The position numbers and the translations under genes are program-made. The notes beneath the pieces are model-generated. The model saw only the letters and a list, made by a program, of their open reading frames with translations, made no database searches and was not told the origin of the DNA. 30,507 bases of DNA from Chitinophagaceae bacterium. Its GTDB lineage: Bacteria > Bacteroidota > Bacteroidia > Chitinophagales > Chitinophagaceae. Location: the NCBI GenBank assembly GCA_016721085.1, contig JADKJI010000029.1, positions 1-30,507 on the forward strand, given 5' to 3'. Below are positions 18,739 to 28,811 of this stretch, in pieces (position 1 is the stretch's first letter; every line of letters starts with the position of its first letter).

Positions 18739-18816
18739 GAACTGAAGGGAGATGAAATCGTAGAGTTCGAACTTTCGAAAAGTTCGGAACTCTACGATTT
18801 CATCTCCCTTCAGTTC
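18739..18816. repeat. Palindromic repeat family 2, copy C
   Basis: Arms of 37 and 38 bases (18739-18775 and 18779-18816) are exact complements except for one missing C in the left core (TTCGAAC against TTCGGAAC). The outer arm GAACTGAAGGGAGATG resembles copy D. It ends directly before the lipoprotein reading frame at 18819-19163. Confidence 0.88.
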
Positions 18817-19163
18817 CTTTATTAGGACTATTAATTATAATCTTCTCAGCATGTGGTGCTAACCTCAGTGATGAAAGAGCTATTGAATTAGTTAGACTGA
18901 ATTATAAACAACAGAACAGCATCGAAGGTGCCGGAACCTGGTTACTCGACACCGTTATAATCGCTGAAACAAAAAAACTCCCTGGCGATACCTGCATATT
19001 GGTTCAAGCCAATGTTACCGGCCTCTATAAACTTCCTGTAATGGAAGATACTCCTGCTGAAACCTTTGAACGTTTTAAGGATACAATACAATTTAAAGCG
19101 TGTAAATGGGGGAAGGTTTGGAAGGGGGATGATTGGGTGATAATTGGGTCTACTCATGAATAA
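18816..19163 (+). pseudogene. Small lipoprotein lacking a start codon
   Basis: On the plus strand an open frame reads PLLGLLIIIFSACGANLS and runs to the TAA at 19161-19163 through KLPGDTCILVQANVTGLYKL and WKGDDWVIIGSTHE. The hydrophobic segment followed by SAC is a lipoprotein signal peptide and lipobox, with the lipid-bearing Cys at 18852-18854, so the product (~105 residues) would be an envelope lipoprotein of unknown function. There is no ATG, GTG or TTG in frame close upstream; the region where the start should lie is the right arm of palindrome copy C. Either the palindrome displaced the original start or an indel hides it. It is absent as a normal gene and easily missed. Confidence 0.6.
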
Positions 19164-19557
19164 TGCTTGATGCAGTTTGAGGTGAATGCTAAGCGAATAC
19201 ATTTTAACTAGAACGCATGGGTACCGAAGACGGGAAGAGTTTTGTTTTGAAATTTTTAATGATAGTAATTAATCAACCTCTCACGTCACACTGCGAGGAA
19301 AGGTCTCCTAAGGGTATGTCTTTGTTGATGTTTTTACTATTACAATTTGAATTTTTTCTTTAGCAGGTGACGGTAAAGAAACCTAATTGAAACTTTTTGA
19401 AACTTAAACCAAACTGCCTTCCGGTTATACACTTCTAAAAATAGCCCAATCTTTAAAAACTTCTAGCTAATGCAAGCCCCCAATAATAATTGCGTTTCTT
19501 GTGGCTAAGCAATAGCTCTTATGCTTTTGTGAATATTTCATTTAATAATCTATTCTT
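19164..19557. repeat. Intergenic region with a degenerate family 3 repeat
   Basis: About 390 bases without a gene. The segment 19284-19309 (CGTCAC-CTGCGAGG-GGTCTCCT type) resembles the palindrome at 30449-30475, and 19365-19410, read on the minus strand (GTTTCAAAAAGTTTCAATTA), matches 30405-30458. So two arms of one repeat family occur here in opposite orientation. The remaining part should carry the promoter of the PA14-like repeat gene. Confidence 0.55.
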
Positions 19558-22500
19558 ATGAAAAAGACCATCTTTTTGGGCATTTTAATGCTATTTCTAA
19601 AATTACATGCCATGTCTCAGGCATGTACACCAATGGGAGATGAGGTAAGCTATGGAACGGGGAATAATTGGATAGGCTATGTTTACGACAATAGCAATTT
19701 AACTAACTACAAAGGGTATGTGAATGAAGGAACTGCTACAAGTCCTGATTTTTATCAAGCTTTCGGTGGCTATGTAGTGAGCTATATTACTAACGGATGC
19801 CCCGTACAAACTGAATCTTTCAGCGTTCGGTATAAATTAAAGAAGGCCTTTATAAAAGGGACTTACCAATTCACAGTAGCTGCTGATGATGGGTATCGCT
19901 TAAGTTTAGATGGAGGCGCCACCTGGGTCATCAATAAATGGGGATATGGTGCTCCTCAAACAACCACCTATACAATAGCTCTCGATGGTACTTATGATAT
20001 GGTACTCGATTATTTTGAAGGTGGCGGAGGTAATTATGTTTCCTTTAAAGTGACACCTATCTGCGGATCAACAGGAGATCCAGCTGAGTATGGAACCAAT
20101 AACAAATGGATCGGCTATGTATATGACAGCACCAACCTTGCAGTGTACAAAGGGTTTGTGATAGAAGGAACAGATGCAAGTCCCAATTTCGACCAAAGCT
20201 TTGGTGGTACCTGGGTAAATTATAAAACCAGTGACTGTTCTGTTCTTACAGAAACTTTCAGTGTTCGCTATAGGTTGAAAAAGACATTTACACCAGGAAG
20301 CTATGAATTTTTAGTAGGGGGTGACAATGGCTACCGCCTTAGTTTAGATGGTGGTGCTACCTGGGTCATTAACAAATGGATTGATCAATCCTACAATATT
20401 ACTTCTTACACAGCTGCATTAGATGGTACTTATGATATGGTGTTGGAGTATTATGAAGGAACAGGTTCGAACAGGATAAGCTTTGCCTTGCAATCAGGTT
20501 GCGGAACTACCGGTGACCCATCAGTATATGGAACCGGCAATAAGTGGATTGGATATGTATATGATAGCATGGATCTTACTGGTTACAAAGGATATATTAC
20601 AGAAGGATCTGATACCAGCGCCGATTTTGACCAAAGTTTTGGAGGTGCCGTGGCAAGTTACAGCACAAGCGACTGTTTCGTACAAACAGAAACATTCAGT
20701 GTTCGCTATAAATTACGAAAGACGTTTACTCCGGGTAACTATGAGTTTATTTTAGGGGGTGACAATGGCTACCGCCTGAGTTTAGATGGAGGTGCCTCAT
20801 GGGTAATTAATAAATGGACTGATCAGTCCTATGCATTAAGCTATTATACAGTAACTCTTAATGGTACTTATGATATGGTGCTGGAATATTATGAAAATAC
20901 AGGAGCAAACAGAGTATCATTTAAGATATTGTCTGGTTGCGGAACTACCGGTAATCCTTCGGTTTATGGAACCGACAATAAATGGATCGGATATGTGTAT
21001 GATGGCATGGCCATGAATGCATATAAAGGATTTGTAACGGAAGGAACGGATACCAATCCGAATTTTGATCAGAGTTTTGGAGGAAGTTTCGTTAATTATA
21101 GCACCAGCGATTGTTTTGTTCAAACAGAAACTTTCAGTGTGCGCTATAGGTTAAGAAAGACATTTGCTCCAGGTAACTACGAATTTATTGTGGGTGCTGA
21201 TGATGGCTATCGACTGAGTCTGGATGGCGGTGCTACCTGGGTAATAAATCGTTGGGCAGGTCAGGCATATAATACAGCCTATTATTCAGCCTATCTAAAT
21301 GGCACTTATGATATGGTACTCGAATATTTTGAAAGTAACGGGCCTAACAGAGTATCCTTTGCAGTACAAGCTTCCCTTTGCGGTACTACCGGAGATACCA
21401 CTGTCTACGGAACCAATAATAAATGGATTGGCTATGTGTATGATGGTATGAACATGAATTCATATAGAGGCTATGTTACTGAGGGGTCAGATTCAAGTGC
21501 CAATTTTGATCAAAACTTTGGAGGCTCTTATGCTAACTATGCCACAAGCGATTGTTTTGTAAATACTGAAACTTTCAGCGTTCGCTATAGGTTGAAAAAG
21601 ACATTTACCAATGGCAATTATGAATTTATTGCAGGTGGAGATGGTGGCTATCGATTAAGTTTAGATGGTGGTACTACCTGGGTTATCAACCGTTGGACAG
21701 ATCAGTCATATAATACAGCCTATTATTCAGCCATTTTAAATGGCACTTATGATATGGTGCTTGAATATTATGAAAATGCAGGCGCTAACAGAGTATCTTT
21801 TAAAGTTCAATCTTCCATTTGTGGTACTACCGGGGATACCACTGCCTACGGAACTAATAATAAATGGATAGGCTATGTATATGATGGTATGAACATGAAC
21901 TCATATAGGGGCTTTGTAACAGAGGGTTCAGATTCTAGTGCGAATTTTGATCAAGGCTTTGGAGGTCCTTTTGCAAACTATGCAACAAGTGATTGTTTTG
22001 TTAATACCGAAACATTCAGTGCTCGCTATAGGTTGACAAAGACCTTTACCAATGGTAATTATGAATTTATTGTCGGTGGTGAAGGTGGCTATCGATTAAG
22101 TTTAGATGGCGGCGCTACCTGGATCATCAGCCGTTGGGCAGATCAGGCTTATGCCGTTACTTACTATACCGCGGCACTAAATGGTACTTACAATATGGTG
22201 CTGGAGTATTTTGAGAATACCGGTTCTAACAGGGTAACCTTTGCTATACAGTCAACTTGTGGAACTACTGGTGACACAACAGTATATGGCACTGGCAACA
22301 AATGGATCGGGTATGTATACGATGGAATGAATATGAATTCTTACAAAGGTTTCGTTACTGAAGGAACAGCTACCAATCCTAATTTTGATCAGAGCTTTGG
22401 TGGAAACAATGTGGCTTATGCCACCAGCGATTGTTTTGTACAGACAGAAACTTTCAGTGTGCGTTATCGTTTGCGCAAGACCTTTACATCAGGCAATTAC

Positions 22501-23699
22501 GAATTCATTGTGACAGGTGATAATGGATTCAGGTTGAGTCTGGATGGCGGTGCTACCTGGGTTATCAACAGTTTTGTTGATCTTGCTCCAAGAACTTTAT
22601 ACTATTCTGCTGCTCTTGATGGCACTTATGATATGGTGCTTGATTTTTTTGAAAGTTCTGGAGGCAACAGGATCGCATTTACAGTGCAAACAGGTTGCGG
22701 CACCACAGGAGATCCTGCTGTTTATGGTACCAATAATAAATGGATCGGATATGTTTATGATGGTACTGATATGAATGTTTATAAGGGCTTTGTAACTGAA
22801 GGAACTACAACCAATCCCAACTTTGATCAAAGCTTTGGTGGCAATGCTTCTAATTATACTACCAGCGATTGTTTTGTTCAAACAGAGAGCTTTAGTATGC
22901 GATATAAGCTGAGGAAAAATTTCTCCCCAGGTACATATATAATCTCTGTTGGAGGTGATGAAAGATATCGCTAAGTTTAGATGGCGGTGCTACATGGGCC
23001 ATCGATTATACAGGTGGATCAACCTATTTTGTAAGTACCATTTCGAAAATATTGAATGGTGACTATGATATGGTGATTGAATATGCTGAAACTACTGGTT
23101 CGAACAGAATTAGCTTCACCTTGTCTAATATTCTTTTATCCTCCAAATTCGGAACTGTCCAACTAAGTCTTGAAGGGAACAAGCCACGTATTGAATGGAC
23201 AACTCTTCAGGAATCAGCATGCGCTGGATTCTCTATCGAGAGAAGTGAAAATGGCAGCGATTTCCATGAAATCGGGTTTCAGCAAACCAAGGCAATTGGT
23301 GGAGAAAGCAATCAACTCCTGAAATATCAGTATACAGATAATTCCTATGTGAATGCAAGCTGTTATTATAGAGTTGTAATGATTGACCAGAAAGGAGCAA
23401 AAACGTATTCGAAAGTGCTGTTTTATGATCCTAAGCAAAAGACTTCGATTACTATATTCCCAACAATCATTAACAATAACCGATTTAAGCTAAAGACCAA
23501 TTTACCTTCAGAAAAATTAAACCTACAGGTGATAGACTTTTCTGGACGTAAATATTACGAAGCCAATTTCACTTCTGTTGGAAACAACCAAGCACAGGAT
23601 ATTATTATTCCAGGTATCAAGTTGAAACCGGGGATGTATAAGGTGGTGATAAGGAAGGGGAATGTGGTGCTGTTGCAGCAGACGGTAATGGCAGAGTAA
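19558..23699 (+). CDS. Large T9SS-secreted surface protein with eight PA14-like repeats (one frameshift)
   Basis: A signal peptide (MKKTIFLGILMLFLKLHAMSQA) is followed by eight repeats of about 146 residues, each starting CGTTGDxxxYGTxNKWIGYVYD and containing SVRYxLxKTF, GxYEFxxxxDxGYRLSLDGGxTWVIN and LNGTYDMVLEYxExxGxNRVSF. The DG-R-L-DG-W pattern is that of PA14 domains, which often bind glycans. The eighth repeat breaks at 22972: CGCTAAGTTTAG should read with one more T to give YRLSLDG, and the text continues in frame 23052-23699. The C-terminus has a fibronectin-like part (IEWTTLQESACAGFSIERS) and a T9SS type A sorting domain (ITIFPTIINNNRFKL...GMYKVVIRKGNVVLLQQTVMAE). Repaired length is ~1380 residues. 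The product should be an exposed adhesin or binding protein. Confidence 0.88.
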
Positions 23700-23838
23700 G
23701 TTCAATAAGTTCAAGAGGTTCCAGGTGTTGCTTCTTGAGTAATTATTGAGTTTTTGTGAGATAAGTTTTTTTATAACCGCGGAGACGCAGAGACGCGGGG
23801 GAACGCCCCTCTGCGTCTCCGCGTCTCTGCGGTTATAA
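23700..23838 (+). repeat. Palindromic repeat family 1, copy 3
   Basis: Tail TTCAAGAGGTTCCAGGTG, TAATTATTGAG and a T-rich run, then the palindrome TTATAACCGC...GCGGTTATAA (about 23771-23837). Four positions of the left arm differ from a perfect complement, mostly tolerated as G-T pairs. It sits between two converging genes, directly after the stop of the PA14-like protein. Confidence 0.83.
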
Positions 23839-23840
23839 AA

Positions 23841-24434
23841 TCAAAAGAATTTTGGCAAAATCATCGGAACATCCCTCATATACCTCGCATACTGCTCCCC
23901 AAACTGCACCAACAACTTCTTCTCCTCAAACCTTATCCCAATCAAAGTATAAATTGTAATCACTACATCACACACTAACATTGTTCCGTAGGATAGATAA
24001 CAATAACCCCAGATAAAAGAAAAGTACCGAGGTAGAGTGGATGCCGCACTTTCTTATGAATACCCTTCATTACCAGTGCTGTTCCGATGGCTATAGTATC
24101 TTCATTCTTTGTAAGCCATTCAATGCCACTGAGCTTATTGAAATAGTTGCGGATGCAGATCGCCATTATATAAAAGCCGCCACCAGCGATGATGCTACCG
24201 ATGAGATTCGTATAGAAATTACGCTGGTATAAGTTGAATGTAGGTAAGGGATTTGGTAAATGACGATCATCAGCAAAAGAGAAAGGCCAATATCGAATAC
24301 CAAAAGCGATAAGAGATATAGGCATCACCCATCATAGCCTTCATCTTCTTCTTTACCGAAGTAGAAGCAAAGATGCTGTGGATGGCGCCATACACTGTCC
24401 ACGCAATGGCTACTAAAAGATGGGAGAGGATCAT
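23841..24434 (-). pseudogene. Isoprenylcysteine-methyltransferase-like membrane protein (NnrU/MddA type), frameshifted
   Basis: From the ATG at 24434 the frame reads MILSHLLVAIAWTVYGAIHS and then SVKKKMKAMMGDAYISYRFWYSI, stopping near 24265. A second frame (24328-23975) gives LIGSIIAGGGFYIMAICIRNYF and HKKVRHPLYLGTFLL, the hallmark VRHPxYLG motif of the ICMT/PEMT methyltransferase fold. A third frame gives TLIGIRFEEKKLLVQFGEQY and ends ARYMRDVPMILPKFF at a TGA at 23843-23841; the EEK-L and F-G-Y pattern is also typical. At least two indels are needed for a ~197-residue protein with about five membrane helices. The substrate is unknown. It begins 26 bases after the quinoprotein gene on the same strand. 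Confidence 0.72.
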
Positions 24435-24460
24435 GATTCAAAAGAAATGAAGGTATCTCT

Positions 24461-26638
24461 TTATTTCTTAGCAGCTGCTGGTAAGGCAAATGCCAGGTAT
24501 TTATCGGATGATTGGGTGCCCAGTTTACCACCTCCACAGGCAATTACAATAAACATCCTTCCTTCCAGTTCAAATACTGCAGGAGTGGCAAAGCCCGGTG
24601 CCGGTAAATCATATTCCCACACTTGCTTTCCAGTGTATTTGTTGAAGGCCCGCATCTTCGCATCTCTTGCAGCGGCAATGAATACCAATCCGCCGGCAGT
24701 AACCACAGGACCACCATAATTCTCCGTTCCTGTTGGAGGAACACCCTTTGCTTTTAATGCTTCGTATTCTCCCAATGGCACTTTCCAAACCAAATCACCT
24801 GTATTGAGATTAATAGCATTTAATGTGCCCCATGGAGGAGTGATACCCGGATATCCATCACTACTCATGAATTTGGTATAGCCTGCCATTTTGTATGGCA
24901 TATAATTCGGATCGGTAAGTGGATCAATAGGAACCGCTTTGTATTCTTTCTTTTGCTCTGCTTTCTGATCTAAGATGAAACTGGCAATGGCATCTTTATC
25001 CTGTTGCGATAAAAAGGCAAAGGCCGGCATCATTCTTCTTCCATTATTAATATGGGTGATGAATGTTTCGTAAGTATATTTCTTGTTTATATCGACCAGT
25101 GCGGGATTGTTGCCTGTTCCTTTCTGATCCATACCATGACAAACACTGCAGTTATTGGCATAGAGACGTTTACCTGCAAGACCATAAGTCTCTTTCTTTG
25201 GAGCTTCATATTTATTATCGTACATCTCCATAACCCAGGCCATTTCATTAGCGTTTACATATAGGATGCCTGTCTCCGGGTCAAATGCCGGACCGCCCCA
25301 TTCGGCGCCACCATCATATCCCGGGAATATCAGGGAAGGTTGCTTGCCCGGTGGTATAAACATCTTGCCTATGCGATAACTGTTGATCTGTTCCTGTAAT
25401 TTCTTCTTGGCGCTATCGGCGGCATAAGGGTTGATATCTTTTGTGGTTAGTGTCTGGCGAACAAAAGGTGCTGGCTTAACAGGAATGGGTTGCGTAGGCC
25501 AGAGCTGATCACCGGCTAAGGCATTCAATGTATCCTGTGGCACTTCATTGATTTCGAAGACCGGTTTACCTGATTCCCTTCGAATACATATACCATTCCA
25601 TGTTTGGTGGGTTGTGCTACGGCTTCTATCTTTTGCCATCAATGTTTAATGTTACAAGGGCTGGGGAGTAGGAAGGTCTTTATCCCAACATCATGATGCA
25701 CGATTGGAAATGCCATTTGCGTTGGCCGGTGGCAGCATCTAATGCAATCAGACAGTTGGCAAATAAGTTGGAGCCTTTGCGTTTTCCTCCGTAGAAATCA
25801 TAAGCGGCCGAGCCCGTTGGGACAAACAATATCCCTTTCTCTTCATCCAATGTAAAGCCGCTCCATGAATTGGCGCCACCTACGTTCTTATAATTATCCT
25901 TATCCTCCCATGTTTCGTATCCAAATTCACCGGGTTGAGGAATGGTATGGAATATCCACCTGCGTTTACCGGTTCTTACATCGTAAGCGCGTACATGTCC
26001 GGGCGCCGCGGGTTGGTCTTCGTCAAGACGGGTACCTACGATCAGCATGTCTTTATAGATAACACCGGGAGTGGTGCTTGTAACTAATAAGTCTTTTACA
26101 TCTCTATCGAGATCATTATGTAAGTCTATGAACCCTTATCACCGAAGGATGGAATCGGAATGCCTGTCTTTGCATCGATAGCGTATAAGATAGAACCTGC
26201 AGTGTAGAATAGTCTTTCATCTGTTTGTCCGTCTGTCCAATAAGTTAGACCGCGAACATTGATGAGAGTATGATATGTTGTTTTTGAAGTATCGGTCGTA
26301 ATCGGCACATAGGGATCGAAGCTCCATTTCTGTGATCCTGTGGCAGCATCGAGGGCGAAGAGTTTCATTCTTGGACTCACCCCATACAATACGCCGTTTA
26401 TCATGATAGGATTGCATTGTATTTGGGAGTGGTTGGCGGTGTCTACGTCGCCGGTGCTATACGTCCAGGCGAGTTGCAGTTGAGAGACGTTATTGGTGTC
26501 TATCGATGTGATAGATGAATAGCGAATCATTTCTTTTGATCCGCCGTAGGTGGACGAGGTGTTGTATTGTTTGGTGGGGAGGTGCAGGCGGCGAGAAGCA
26601 ATAAGAAAAACAACATTTTTTTTGGGTGTTTTTCCCAT
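24461..26638 (-). pseudogene. PQQ-dependent dehydrogenase with cytochrome c domain (quinohemoprotein), frameshifted
   Basis: Periplasmic oxidation of sugars or alcohols with pyrroloquinoline quinone is the family role. Fragment 26638-26126 has YGGSKEMIRYSSITSI, NVSQLQLAWTYSTGD and LFALDAATGSQKW; fragment 26048-25680 has GHVRAYDVRTGKRRWIFHT and NSWSGFTLDEEKG; fragment 25642-24461 has GAEWGGPAFDPETGILYVN, a heme c site CSVCH (its residues 165-169) with a likely distal Met in RRMMPAF, and the closing WEYDLPAPGFATPAVFE. The N-terminus has a lipoprotein signal (MLFFLLLLAACTS) in another frame, with a possible start at 26616. At least four indels are needed, including around 25650 where HHD and KHG motifs are scattered over frames. 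The protein should be a lipid-anchored enzyme passing electrons to its own heme. Substrate unknown. Confidence 0.82.
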
Positions 26639-26685
26639 TGGCTAACTGAGTTATTTAGGCAGTTTGCATTTCTAAAGCTTGATTT

Positions 26686-27309
26686 ATGCCTATTAATAAG
26701 ACTTATAAAGCCCCTTTTGAGCATGAAGTTAGTTTTCATGTGTATAATAAATCTGTTTATGGCCAGCAATTATTTTATGAAGATGAAAACTACAGATATT
26801 TCCTGACACTATTTTACAAGTACTTGGGAAATCTGGTGGATGTTCGTTCCTGGGTGCTTATGCCAAATCATTTTCATTTCCATTTTAGAGTAAAATCGTA
26901 CGAAAAGTGCGTTTTTGATGAAAAGGATTTAGTATTACTGGGACAGAAAGAAAAGGGGATAAATGCAGTATTTGTTCGAAGGTTTAAGAATTTTTTTATA
27001 AGTTATAGTAAGGCTTTAAAAAAGCGATTTAGTATAAAGACAAATGTATTTGCCCAAAAATTTAAACATAAGAAAATTTTTACGGACGAACAGGAAACAA
27101 ATTTGATGTATTATATACATCATAACCCACTGCATCACAAATTAACAGATGATTGGGAGCATTATAAATGGAGCTCGTATAAGAGGATTCTCGATAATAG
27201 CTTTGAAGGTCTTGATATTGATTTTATTTTAGACTGGTTTGGTAGTATAGATATTTTTAGAAAATCGCATCTTTTAAATTCAGAAAAGTATTTTGAAGAG
27301 TTTGATTGA
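26686..27309 (+). CDS. REP-associated tyrosine transposase (RAYT, Y1_Tnp family)
   Basis: The 207-residue intact protein carries the HUH signature LMPNHFHFHF (H62 and H64) and a downstream catalytic Tyr, most likely Y107 in NFFISYSKALKKRF. The late motifs YYIHHNPLHHKL and YKWSSYKRIL are typical of Bacteroidota Y1_Tnp proteins. Such enzymes nick single-stranded DNA at hairpins and are thought to spread short palindromic repeats; the gene itself is usually single copy without terminal repeats. Here palindrome family 2 copy D begins 14 bases after the stop and family 1 copy 4 follows directly. The gene is much more AT-rich than its neighbours, which suggests transfer. It diverges from the quinoprotein gene across about 50 bases. 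Confidence 0.88.
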   Translation: MPINKTYKAPFEHEVSFHVYNKSVYGQQLFYEDENYRYFLTLFYKYLGNLVDVRSWVLMPNHFHFHFRVKSYEKCVFDEKDLVLLGQKEKGINAVFVRRFKNFFISYSKALKKRFSIKTNVFAQKFKHKKIFTDEQETNLMYYIHHNPLHHKLTDDWEHYKWSSYKRILDNSFEGLDIDFILDWFGSIDIFRKSHLLNSEKYFEEFD

Positions 27310-27322
27310 GTTGTGTTGATTT

Positions 27323-27409
27323 GGGATAAGTAAACTGAAGGGGAGTAACTTAGGTTCCGAACTCTCGAGTTCGGAACTCTAAGCTTACCCCCTTCAGTTT
27401 ACTTATCCC
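27323..27409. repeat. Palindromic repeat family 2, copy D
   Basis: The outer arm GGGATAAGTAAACTGAAGGG pairs with CCCTTCAGTTTACTTATCCC; the inner core CTTAG-GTTCCGAACTC pairs with GAGTTCGGAACTCTAAG with small gaps. It starts 14 bases after the RAYT stop and is followed by CTCTAGGATTAT, the same tail type as after copies A and C. Confidence 0.87.
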
Positions 27410-27419
27410 TCTAGGATTA

Positions 27420-27577
27420 TATACGCAGAGGCCATTCCCCCTGCGTATCCGCGTCTCTCCCGAAATAATCGGGACAAGTTGCGGTGAAAAAAACTCACAC
27501 CACAAAAACTCCATAATTAATCAGGGTGCTACACCTAGAAACCTATGGAACTCATTGAACTTCTGGAACCTCTTGAA
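27420..27577 (-). repeat. Palindromic repeat family 1, copy 4 (rearranged)
   Basis: On the minus strand the tail GGTTCAAGAGGTTCCAGAAG ... GATTAATTATGGAG ... TTTTTTTCACCGCA is as in the other copies. The palindrome is interrupted by an extra 21 bases holding a small hairpin, TCCCGA-AATAA-TCGGGA (27458-27474), and then continues GAGACGCGGATACGCAG. The right arm is shortened. Confidence 0.75.
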
Positions 27578-27582
27578 CCAAC

Positions 27583-28778
27583 TTATTCAATTACTCTCTC
27601 CGAGATTTTCCCAGTCTTCTTATCCTTCAATATCACCTTCTTCGCCCCATAATGCGTCACTTCTTCCTTCACTAAATAATGATCAGCGTCGTAATCAACA
27701 GGGTGACTGTCTTTGCCCACGTTTTTCACGGCCGCGCCAGATATCCAGTTTAACGGGTTCCCATTGTTTGGTTTGGCAGAACGATAAGCAGCATCGGACA
27801 CAGTTTACTACATAGCCGTCGTAGAAGGTTTCTTTTGGAGCAACACCTTTCTCGAGACTATTAAACATATCCATGAACATATGATTGTAACCCAATTCAT
27901 TCAGTTCATCTCCTACCGGGAATAGCCAACCGCTATTACTCTCTGCTTTCTCTGCCACATAATCGGCTCCTTTGCCGGTGGTGAACATATCGAATCCGGT
28001 GCGGAGGAAACTATTGATCCATATCGTTCCTTCTGTACCCATCACTTCATCACGAAGATCGAGACCGCCACGGAATGTCCAGCTTACTTCAGTTGGGCGA
28101 TGGCGCCATTCTCATATTTTATTAATCAATGGAGTGATCTTCTGCATCGATAGGTTTTTTACTTGGGTATCGGCCGAGCACATCACACTTCTACTGGACG
28201 GATATCTTTCCGATATAGCTACGGGTAATTTCTACGCAATGACAGCCGGGTCGGGGATACAACCCCGCCTGCTTTTCCAATATCCAGAACCAATCGCTGT
28301 GCGGGCCAGGATGTGTTCGCGTGATTTGGCCCAGAGGATTCTTCCTAAGGCACCATTCTTCACACTCTCTTGTGCTTTCAAAACTTCGGAGTATATACAG
28401 GGTCTTCGAGATAACCAGTTGCTGAAGATGCCGCTTTCTCTACCGCCTGGCGAGCATTCACTCGGCTGCCTCAGCATTGCGGCCGAGAGGCTTGGTAGTT
28501 ATCCACGAAACTTTTTTGTGTTTGCAGCAAAGCAATACCGCTGCTTCATGTAAGTTGTTGGGAAGAGAGATACATACAACATCCACATCAGGATGAGCTA
28601 ACGGCCTCTTACATATCAGTTTGTCCAATGGGCGCATTAGTAATCTTCAGCGAACTTCTTCGCGCTTTCTTCGCGGCAGGAGTAGATGCTTGATTTTGTC
28701 TTTGTTACGATAGCCTTGTAATGAGTCTGCGTAAAATCTTCCGATAAATCCGGGACCAAGCATTGCAATTCGTTGCAT
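27583..28778 (-). pseudogene. Gfo/Idh/MocA-family oxidoreductase, heavily frameshifted
   Basis: The ATG at 28778 opens MQRIAMLGPGFIGRFYADSL, the NAD(P)-binding Rossmann start (GxGxIG) of this family. Further fragments in other frames give ISLPNNLHEAAV, KPLGRNAEEA, KAQESVKNGALGRILWAKSREH, then MGTEGTIWINSFLRTGFDMF, LNELGYNHMFMDMFNSLEKG and finally AAYRSAK followed by KKTGKISERVIE to the stop at 27583. At least six indels are required for a ~398-residue protein of normal family length. Members oxidise or epimerise sugars and inositols; the substrate cannot be told. The MFS permease lies upstream on the same strand, a pairing common in Bacteroidota sugar-use loci. Confidence 0.78.
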
Positions 28779-28811
28779 ATATTTTAGTGTTTTAGTTTAG
28801 CCAGGTGTTTA

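Noticed and set aside
18942..19202. Minus-strand 86-codon frame
   Set aside because: The plus strand here encodes a better supported lipoprotein with signal stretch and lipobox.
24325..24543. Minus-strand 72-codon frame starting MPVEVVNW
   Set aside because: It spans the end of the quinoprotein and the start of the methyltransferase-like gene in a wrong frame.
26686..27309. IS200/IS605-type insertion sequence
   Set aside because: The protein is larger than typical TnpA, lacks a TnpB partner, and lies next to dispersed palindromes as RAYT genes do.
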